Notes under the pieces: generated by a model
What the model saw: the letters and a program-made list of their open reading frames with translations, nothing else
Told to the model about the DNA's origin: nothing
The model's database searches: none
Translations under genes and position numbers: made by a program
In this document: piece by piece, positions 55,701 to 64,000 of the stretch
Layout: every line of letters begins with the position of its first letter
Numbering within the stretch: position 1 is the first letter of the stretch
DNA from: Dactylorhiza incarnata
Lineage: Eukaryota; Streptophyta; Magnoliopsida; Asparagales; Orchidaceae
Assembly (NCBI GenBank): GCA_033032865.1
Contig: JAWHQI010000266.1
Coordinates: forward strand, 3,695,501-3,759,500
Direction of reading: 5' to 3'
Length of the DNA stretch: 64,000 nt

Positions 55701-57958
55701 TTTGGTTTCTGTTAGGGGAACAAGCTGGAAGATCAAATCTCTGAGTGGTATGCACTCTTCTTGCTCTTGGCACTGTTGGGTTGAACCAACAGTCCAATGC
55801 AAAATGACCAACTTTCCCACATCACCAACACTCATACCTGTTGTATCTTATCTTCTGCCTCACCATCTGGGTAGGATGACAATGTTGGTGAGGAGGAGTG
55901 AAGACAGATGGCCTAGCAGGTCTTTGGTGAACCTCACAAGTGTGAGTGTGAGGAGGAGCTGGTCTCACCACCTTTTGGTTCACCTTCTTGGGAACAGGCT
56001 TGGTAGGAACTGCCTTTGTCTTTCTTTTGGGTGTTGTTGTTGCAGGACCCTGGACAAAATGATCTAGATTCTTTATTTGAATCTCTTCATGAGGTGCTTT
56101 AAAAGCACTCAGCGCAAAGCCCGCTCTTCAATTTGAGGTAGAGGGCGTGCCACTTGTTGAGCAAGCGTTGGTCAGATGACCATATAAAGATTCCTGGTCA
56201 AAAGCATTTGATGCCATCAACACCTTCTTAAAAGAAGGTTGAGCTTCAGAATCTTTGCCCTTGACTGTCTTCTTATTGAATCCTACACCAGCTATGAATG
56301 GCGCAGAAAAACTTTCAATAACAGGAAGGATAGTCTTGGGCTTTGAAAAACTGGCAGCAATTCTCTTTTCCGCCAACAACATTTCCTCAAGGTCCTTGAT
56401 GACCTTGTTCTTCTGAGCCAATTCAGTAATTTTGAGCTTTGTGGCTTCCTTGAATTTGTCCACTTCTTTGCTTATAACAGTCAACTTCTCAGCTGACACC
56501 TGGAGCTCAGAGTGGGTAATTTCCAGGGATGCTAAATCCTTAGACTGAACTCTAAGGAGTTTCTTGCTTTTCTTAAAAGCTTCCCACAGAGCTTCATATT
56601 GCTGCATTAATTTAGATTCATCCTCATGTGGGGATCTTGAGGATGTGTTGTCATAAGCAGACACACTTTCATCATCATGCAAAGAATCTGCCACTGATTC
56701 TGATTCAGAGGCAGACAAAGGAGCTCTAATAAGTACCTTCCCAGGAGAAATGTTGTCATCCTGGATTTCTTCATTTATGGCCATAAGGCCAATAAGAGCT
56801 TCCTCCTCAGTTTCTGAAGAGCTGGAGTCAGAATCACTCAGGGTTCTGATTTTCTTTGCTATGAATCCTTTCTCTGATTTCTTTTTGTCCCTTGAACTTC
56901 TTTTATCTACATAATTCTTTTATTCCCTCTTCTTGGATGGGCAGTCTGCAATCATGTGTCCTATCTTCTTACAACAATAACAAACTATGTTAGTTAAATC
57001 AAATTTACTAGGTTTAGATTTATACCTTTCCTTCCTTGAAGATTTATGTCTGTCATGTTGACCAGATCTTCTGGAGCTTGAAGAGGATGATCTGTGGTTG
57101 TCTCTTCTCCTTCTAGACATCAGCTTTTTGAACTGTTTGGAGAAGAGGGCCTATTTTTTATCAGTGTTGTCAGATTCTGATGTGCTAGCATCAGAAGCTT
57201 CACTGCTCTCAGAGCTATCCTGAATTGTAGGAGTCTTGTCCTTGGTTCTCCTCAAGCTTTCAGCCTTAAGGGCCATGAACCTTTCTCTGGTACTCCCCTT
57301 TGAGCTTTCTTCTTCAGCTTTTCTGGTGTTAAGCTGAAGCTCATGAGACAACAATTTCTCATATAGGTTCTTGGGCTCCATGTTGCCCAGTTGACCCATT
57401 TCCCTGATAGCACAAATTTTAATAATCTAAGGTATTTGTCATTTAGGTCGGAGTTTATGAACTCCCTTCCATAATTTTCCAGACCATTTACTATCTTAAA
57501 AATCTCTCATAGCGGTTGGAGATATTTTTATTCTTGCCTTGCTTGAAGGCCTCATATTTTTGATTTAGGAGGGATTTCCTATCATCCCTCACTTCTTCAG
57601 TCCCCTCCATGTAGACCAAGGAGTCCCACATCTCCTTAGTAGTTTTGTAATGAATAATATTTTGGAGGGTTGAGTCATCAATAACACTCACAGGAATGTT
57701 CTATGCCCTCTTGTCAAGGCCCACCATGGCAAGTTCATCCTTGTTCATGTCAGAATATTTCTTTGGCACTCTCAAATTAGGATCAATGGTAGATGCAGTC
57801 ATGGGTATGAAGGGTCCCTCTTAAACAACCACAAAAACTTTGGGATCAGCAACTTCCATGAACAGTCTAACCCTTTCTTTCCAAATGGGGAAATTTTCTT
57901 TAGTGCAGGTTGGGAGCTTCATGGATCTCATTTCTCTGTACTGATCACCTCCAGCCAT
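55700..57958 (-). pseudogene. gag: Sirevirus-like gag (minus strand), many breaks
   Basis: The ATG at 57958 starts MAGGDQYREMRSMKLP, near-identical to the other copy. Stops and shifts appear near 57820, 57700, 57480 and 57150. The first zinc knuckle is complete here: VCYCCKKIGHMIADC at about 57000-56950, confirming the 2-base loss in the other copy. The coiled-coil middle is 56784-56128 (KEVDKFKEATKLKITELAQK). The second knuckle, near 55790-55835, reads CGDVGKLVILHW-like in a shifted frame. Not functional. Confidence 0.8.
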
Positions 57959-58013
57959 AGGGAATAGTTCCAAGATCTAGATCTGACTGTTAAGTCACTC
58001 ATTGATCAACCTC

Positions 58014-58025
58014 GCTCTGATACCA
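58014..58025 (-). promoter_or_regulatory. Primer-binding site (tRNA-Met)
   Basis: On the minus strand TGGTATCAGAGC starts three bases after the LTR end at 58028. It is the canonical plant copia site. Confidence 0.8.
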
Positions 58026-58027
58026 CT

Positions 58028-59691
58028 TGTTATATATGGAACTATCACCTAGAGAGGGGGGGGGGGGGATAGGTGATATGAATGTTTTTAAAATTATTCA
58101 TAAAAGCAAATAGTTCAAATCACAACACAACAAGGACACACAAATCACAACACACAAGGACACCATTTTTATAGTGGTTCCTCAAGAAAATGTGTCTTGA
58201 GTAGTCCACTGTCCATCTGCGCCTAACTAGTAGTGTGCTAGAGTCAACAAACTCCACCAAATCTCAGATCTACTCCACAAATCTTACAACTCAGGCACAC
58301 AGGCCCTACAACTCAGGCACTCAGGCCCTACAACTTAGATCCTTCTGGGATCCTACCTCAGCTTCAAGGAACCCTACAACTCAAGCACACCAGGCCTTAC
58401 AACTCAGATCTATCTCAGATCCTACCTCAGGTTCTCACAGAACCATACAGCTCAGACTTATAAAAGTCCTACAGAGAATGTATAAAGTCACAAGAATGAA
58501 GAACACTTAACACAGTAAGGAAAATACTGGAGAGTTCTTCTGAAGCCAGATGTTGTCGGCCTCTGGAATTGAAGAGAAAACTATAAAGATCTTATCTTGT
58601 AGAACACAGACTTCTCTTCAATCCTTTCTTCAATCTAGAACACAATTTGACAGTCGATGTTGCTTGACTGAGACTTGAAGAACAGAGAGCAAGAGCATTT
58701 TGTTCTCGAGAGATTGTTCCTTCTTCACACAACCGTCCTTACTGTTCGATTGATTCGATTATTCTCTGTGTGAAATTAAGGCAGACACTATTCATTTTTA
58801 TATGACTGGGGGACCATCTAACTGTCTACTAAGAGGTCCTTTAAGTGTCAGAGGCCCATTCCTTAACGGCATGCACTGATTGGACCATCAGGCAATGACA
58901 TTAAATGCAGACAACGTAATTCAAAATATCTCACTCTGTCTTGACGATATGAGCAACATCTCAATGACAGAGCTTGTCGTCTCCGCAATCCATCTTGGAC
59001 TTGGACAATTCTTCAAGTCTTCTCCTGAGAAGGATATCTCGACGGTATGAGATATCTCAGCCACACTTGCAGTCACGGTGACATAAAGTCGATGTCATCG
59101 TGAACATATTGCCGACATGAGGTCTTCTCGTCGATATCGTCGGGCTCATCCTGACGATAAGGAGCACTTCAACTGCAAACTATCTCCACTAATTCTGACT
59201 TAGTCTTCTAGACGACAGAGCTCCTTTATGACGATGTTGTCGACTTAGCAGGACATTTTACTTTAAGATTCTGAAGAGCTTCATCACGCTAGACTTCTCA
59301 ACGATGTCATCACGTGATACTTGTTGACACGACGATACCGTGAATTGGTTGATTCATCTTGTTCTCATAATGATATCATTGTGTGTACTTTGTTGACACA
59401 ACGATATCGTCGTGTTATCCTTATTGTCACGATGATTAATGAATTATTCTTTCAATGATAAAAATAAACTTTCTCCACAAAGAGTTTTATTCTGATTCAA
59501 CGATACGAGCAACATTTCAACTACATGTCAAGTCCTTCTCAACAATTTTGTACTTAGAGGATTAGAGAGGTACTGGACATACAGTTTATTCTCTGCAGTC
59601 ATAGATAAGATATACCATCAAATACATGGTGCTTTTATTATTGGCATGAGTACTTCTTCAAATCAGGAACATTTTTGGGCACTGCTCCCAA
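58028..59691 (-). repeat. 5' LTR of second Sirevirus-like copia (1664 bp)
   Basis: In element orientation it starts TGTTGGGAGCAGTGCCC (59691) and ends ...CCATATATAACA (58028). A poly-C run and GGACTACTCAAGACA...GAGGAACC near its 3' end match the layout of the 1926-bp LTRs. GACGAT/CGTCG words are frequent. Confidence 0.8.
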
Positions 59692-60912
59692 CAACGGTCC
59701 TCGAGTATGCCTGTGTCAGGCGAGGCCCAGGGGTGCGAATGCAAGGTTGGGTTTTTTTTGAGGTGACAACCCATGTGATCCCGCTCACATTCTCTTTTTC
59801 CTTGAAACTAACTTGTTATTATTTTATTCTTCTGCTTTCTCGCAACAAAACAATATACTATTATTTCCTACTACGCTTGATCCCGCCTTGCGGGGATTTA
59901 TGCTATCATTTGATATGACTCGCATGTTGTGTTTTATTGCTCTCATTTTTAGATGTCTAGTTGAGTAATAGGGGGTTCTCGCTCGCTTTTTAGGGGCGAG
60001 CTGATGATACTTCACATCTTGGTAGGGGCGAGTGACTTGGGAGCTAGTGGGTCACGTCAACGGCCGTGAGCCCTTGCCCCACTTTTTCTATAAATACCCC
60101 CTTTCCTCACTTAGCTACCACATTTACGACACCCCCTGCCTTTTCTCTCTTTTTCTTGCACTCGCCTCTCCCACTCGCCAACACTATTCACGATGCTTGA
60201 CGATGCTGCATCTATTTTTCTAGTGTCCAATGCATGTAAATTTGGAGGTTCAGAAGTGTTCTAAATATCCAGATTTAACCCCTTTTATCATTGTTGGTAA
60301 TTTTATTTTGTGCACATCTGTGATATATTTGGATTGTGAATGTTGTATTTCTATTTTGTGAATGTGCACAATGATTAAATGTTAATCGATTATCCTAAAA
60401 TCCCATTTCAAATATTAAGTATATGGATGTCTTCCGATGGATGACACTCTACCTGCCTCGATCGATGAAGTGTGGGCTTGCCAAAGCAAGGTGCATTAAT
60501 CTATCTTGGTAAGGGAGCGAGCGAATAATTGTGATATCCCACTGTCGACATCAGGTCCAACTTAACTTGGTGACCTCAAAGGTTGAGTGCCTAGAGGCAT
60601 ATGGTTGGCATGCACCATTTGATGGATGCGAATAAAAAGTTATTCACCAACCATACATGAATTGCATAATGATGCAATTGACAAAAGTTGCCTACCTAAA
60701 TAGTCACCTTGTAGGTGAACAGCCAAAACTGACTTATGATGGCCGTGAAATATGGATCTTGTCCACTAAGAGAGTAGATTGCATAAACTCTCCGAATTGA
60801 TATTAAGGGTTATCAGTTTGAGTAAAATAGTGGGAGCTTTTAATAAAAGTCCTTATTAAAATAAAATGTATTTTGAAATATTGTACTAAAATATTTTGCA
60901 AATTTATTGTAA
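59692..60912. other. Region upstream of a copia gag, possible LTR/leader
   Basis: A TATA-like CTATAAATACCCCC near 60090 and a T-rich leader could belong to the LTR of the copia element whose gag remnant follows. No LTR boundaries or primer site could be fixed. Confidence 0.35.
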
Positions 60913-61775
60913 AATTTCCATTGCAAACACTTCACACTCCACTCTGTCCCTGAGAGCCATCCTTGAGAAGGACAAGCTCAACGGGACGAACTTCCTAGAC
61001 TGGTACAGAAACCTGGGAATTGTTCTTAGGTAAGAGCGCAAACTCTATGTCTTGGAAGGGGAAGCCCCAACAGAGCCGACTGGAAATGCTCCTCAAGCAG
61101 ACAAAGATGCTTACAAGAAGTATTAAGACGATACCATGGATGTGGAATGCCTCATGCTTGTTACCATGTCCTCTGAGCTTCAAAAGCAATACGAGAGCAT
61201 GTGTGGTTATGAGATATTCGAGCACCTCAAGAAAATGTTTGAGGGGCAAGCTCGACAAGAGAGGTTTGACATATCCAAGGAATTATTTCAGTGCAAAATG
61301 GGAGCTCGTGACCCAGTAGGGACTCACGCACTCAAGATGATTGGGTATACAGAGAACCTTAAAAGACTGGGTTTTCCCTTAGGCCAAGAGTTGACCACTG
61401 ATATGATCTTGCAATCGTTGCCGGACAGTTATGAGCAGTTCATCTTGAATAATAACATAATGAAATAGAGAAAACACTACCCGAGCTTCTATGCATATTA
61501 AGAACTACCGAGAACTACATGAAGAAGGTAGAGCCTGCTAGCCCTATATTGATGGTGCATAAAGGCAAGGGCACGACCAAGGGATTTAAGAAGACTAAGG
61601 TAGGACCTAAGTCATATCTTGATCCCAAATCTTCTGCACTGAAAAAAAAGGTCTGGCAAAGGAAGGAAAGTTCCACCACTGCGGTAAGGCAGGGCAATAG
61701 AGGAGGAACAGTCCCCTCTATTTTGTTGATCTACAAATGCAGAAAGGAAGTGTGACTTCCACTTCAGGTATTTAT
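60913..61775 (+). pseudogene. gag: Ty1/copia gag remnant (UBN2 type)
   Basis: The reading is SLRAILEKDKLNGTNFLDWY, then YVLEGEAPTEPTG, VECLMLVTMSSELQKQYE, QERFDISKELFQCKMG, HALKMIGYTENLKRLGFPLG and MILQSLPDSYEQFI. This is the standard copia gag of a lineage different from the Sirevirus-like copies. A zinc knuckle CGKAGQ...C is readable near 61678-61715 in another frame. At least four lesions occur, including a stop at 61030, a frameshift near 61120 and a stop at 61466. Pol is absent: the sequence passes directly into another LTR at about 61795. Confidence 0.75.
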
Positions 61776-61794
61776 GTTATATGAAAGGGCACAG

Positions 61795-62960
61795 TGTGCC
61801 TCTGAGAATCCTCTAGAGGGTGGTGAATAGAGATTTAAAATTATTTCTATCCTAATTGTGCAGTCAATAAAACTTATTAAAGAATTATGCTCACAAACAA
61901 AACACAGGCAGAATAAATATTGCTGAAAGTAATGCTGAGAAAGTAAATGGGACACACAGAAAAGCACAACACAGACACACATAATTTTATAGAGGTTCCC
62001 CAAAATGTGGGTAGTCCTCTCTCTTCTACCACCTGGTAGGATTGCACCACCTGTGCCTGAGTTTTTTGATACGGAGACTCTTAGAACCACATATCTTTTA
62101 ATAAGGAGATCTTGAACCACATATCTTTTGATAAAGAGATCTTGAACCACTGAATCCTTTGAAAGAGGGATTCTAAAAACTCTCTTACAGATGAGAAAAA
62201 GGTGAAGGAAAGGAGGAAGAAGTAGTGAGAAGAATTCTGCTATCAGAATTCTAATGAAGCCTTCTGCTTCAGTTTTCTCTTTTCTAGATCTGCTAAAGAT
62301 GAACCCCTGCTTTTAATAGAGATGATTTACAGAGGTTATGAGATTCAGATCCTATCTCTTTCTTCTATTGAATTCTGGCTGTTGTATGATATTTGATGAA
62401 GAGCAGCCTTCTGTTTTTCTGATCCGAGAGAGAGAGAGAGAGAGCAGTTATTGATTCACAGTCTATTAAGGTTCCTGTAGGAAGAAGAAGATGGAGGAGC
62501 CCTAATCGACAAGATGCAGAATAAGTGTTGATTGCTCTAGTTTCTTCTCTCTGATCTTCAAATTTATTGTCCATCCTTTAATTTGAATTTCTTTCCTCTT
62601 TTAGAGTGTGCTGAAAAGGTATTGGCCTGGACAAATTCTCTTCCTTTCCTCATTTGTTCTCGACCCGCCTGCCAACTGTCTTGATCCTTTCCAAGAAAGC
62701 TTTTGTTGTCTTCTTTATTGCTTCTTTCTATTCTAGGCCATAAATGAGCCGTTGTAGAATGGTCTTCAGTACTGTGGGCCATGAGAGAGAGTCCTAAAAT
62801 GACAGCTGGAAAGGTTTCCTTTTTAGACTGTATTCGACATTGCGTGGATTTCTCTTTCTCTCTTATCGACGCACCTTCGAGTTCTTGTAGAATTAGCTTT
62901 GAATTCCATCAAGCTCTGGTTTTATGCAGGTATTGACTTTCTTCAGAAGATATTAACAGA
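61795..62960 (-). repeat. Third Sirevirus-like LTR (boundaries approximate)
   Basis: In minus orientation the segment near 61950-62050 reads GGACTACCCACATTTTGGGG, AACCTCTATA and GTGTTGTGCTTTTCTGTGTG. The other two Sirevirus-like LTRs have the same order near their 3' ends. The 3' terminus is probably the TGTGCC/GGCACA at 61795. The 5' boundary is uncertain (62880-63090). A (GA)n run lies at 62427-62444. Confidence 0.5.
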
Positions 62961-63239
62961 GATACCTGAAGTCATTTATCATTCTCAGGAGTTTTTCTTT
63001 TTCTTGAGAAAACTTTTGGAATCTTCCTTGGGGCAATCTGCAGAGGCTCATCATCTTCAGGGGACATTGCTGTTTCTTCAGCAACATTGTCTTTGGGAAG
63101 CTCCCCCTGAATTTGTGCATTCAGCTAAGCAATATCAACAACTTCCTTGGCAATCTTTGCCACCTCATCCATCAAATTTTCATCGTGATGATCCCCCCTG
63201 ATCCACTGTTGTACCTACATCAGTCATTTCTTCTTCCAC

Positions 63240-63968
63240 ATTCCTTTGAACATCTGGGACAGGCTCCCTGAGTAGATGGGAGCTCCCCCTGAGTAGATGG
63301 GAGATCTCCCTGGTTATCTGCAATAGTTTTCACTTGATTCTCTGGCTCTTTTTCTTCTCCTTGCTCCTCTTGATGCTCTAAAGTTGGCCCCCCTGGACCT
63401 TTGGACCTTGGAAGATGGTCACTTTCTCAAGGGCTTCATCATATTTCCCCTTATTATGGCCACTCACCTCTAAGACGGGCCTTTCTTCCTCCATAATATC
63501 CCCCCCTTCTTAACCTTGCTGTCAAGAGAGGTTAAGAATTCCTTGGTCACAAGGGAGGAAGACATGTAGTCCTTGAGGCCCTGGAGGGATCTTTTAGAGT
63601 CTAGCAGTTCAGCCTCCATTTGAGAGTATTGTATGTCAAACTTTTTGGCTTGTGTGGCTAATAAATCAGCAAATGTAGTGGAGGTCAAGCCAACTGCCTT
63701 AGAGATGACCTGCTCAAGGTCAATTGGAGGGATATGTGTGTTAAATGAAGGAGGTGATGGTGGAAAGTCTTCTAGGATAGGGGAGAGTGCATGGTCGATT
63801 TCAGGGGAGATATGGATTGATGGAGGTGGTGGTGGAGTAGACTGAATGTCTGAAAGTGGAATGTGTTGGCTGAAGGACTGTAATGGTTGTTGTTGGACAT
63901 GTGTGTCATATCCCTTTGTTTGAGAATAACAAATCCCAAATTGTATTTGATCTTGCTTGTCGTGTGTT
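63240..63968 (-). pseudogene. Extra ORF upstream of Sirevirus-like 3' LTR
   Basis: A minus-strand frame is open from 63968 to 63470 without an early ATG. It is Pro-rich (STPPPPPSIHISPEIDHALS, FPPSPPSFNTHIPPIDLEQ), then coiled coil (FADLLATQAKKFDIQYSQME, LDSKRSLQGLKDYM). After one shift near 63500 it reads DIMEEERPVLEVSGHNKGKY and TIFQGPKVQGG to about 63240. Plus-strand CTCCCCCT motifs at 63098, 63284 and nearby are AGGGGGAG on the minus strand, as in Sirevirus polypurine clusters. Position before a 3' LTR fits the env-like/extra ORF of Sireviruses; the product is not recognised. Confidence 0.4.
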
Positions 63969-64000
63969 TATAGTATGCAGGAACTATATGTGCAATACTC

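Larger units (their letters stand above)
55332..59691 (-). mobile_element. Second Sirevirus-like copia, 5' half only
   Basis: It is of the same family as 13690-22303 by gag and protease sequence. The 5' LTR (58028-59691), tRNA-Met primer site, gag and protease are present. Sequence stops abruptly at 55332 against the LARD LTR end, so integrase, RT, RNase H and 3' LTR are missing. The simplest reading is that the LARD inserted into this copia and a later deletion removed the far side. Confidence 0.8.

Overview
The window is plant nuclear DNA, from an angiosperm with a repeat-rich genome. The evidence is the mix of Tat/Retand and Tekay chromovirus Ty3/gypsy elements, Sirevirus-like Ty1/copia elements, an Au-type SINE, short GT-AG introns and two plant-type host gene pieces. 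I cannot decide between monocot and eudicot. Almost everything recognisable is transposable element, much of it nested. I see no intact host gene.

Layout. 1-8475: an island of small elements. It holds three members of one hAT-like family, an Au SINE, a 5'-truncated LINE with target-site duplication (TSD), and a 1-kb tandem duplication of chromovirus LTR remnants. 8476-29514: a degenerate Tat/Retand gypsy element (+ strand). A Sirevirus-like copia element (13690-22303, LTRs 1926 bp each) sits exactly in its integrase zinc finger. Its 3' region holds about 15 copies of an 86-bp repeat and a three-exon antisense gene with its own TATA box. A second antisense ORF follows, and a 685-bp hAT-type MITE lies inside the 3' LTR. 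29515-38100: old gypsy scraps, a 542-bp tandem duplication, exon 1 of a TXNL4B/DIM1-like spliceosome gene, and a 24-bp minisatellite. 38100-40460: a cyclophilin pseudogene and a Harbinger-like element filled with a GC-rich minisatellite.

40568-55331: a non-autonomous LTR element (LARD-like, tRNA-Asp primer site) that carries a degenerate zinc-knuckle ORF. It contains an intact, apparently very young Tekay chromovirus (44059-53190, minus strand) with 2133-bp LTRs, a perfect CTATT TSD, and open gag and pol. 55332-59691: the 5' part of a second Sirevirus-like copia (minus strand), apparently the target of the LARD. 59692-64000: a copia gag remnant (+ strand) and a third Sirevirus-like LTR with an extra ORF (minus strand).

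Order of events inferred from nesting: the Tat element is older than the Sirevirus inside it, and the second Sirevirus is older than the LARD, which is older than the Tekay element. The most interesting signals are three. (1) A 76-nt GT-AG intron candidate lies exactly at the gag/protease boundary of the Tekay element, whose pol ORF has no AUG before the protease. (2) The Tat element carries a spliced antisense gene. (3) The LARD carries an ORF with no recognised function.
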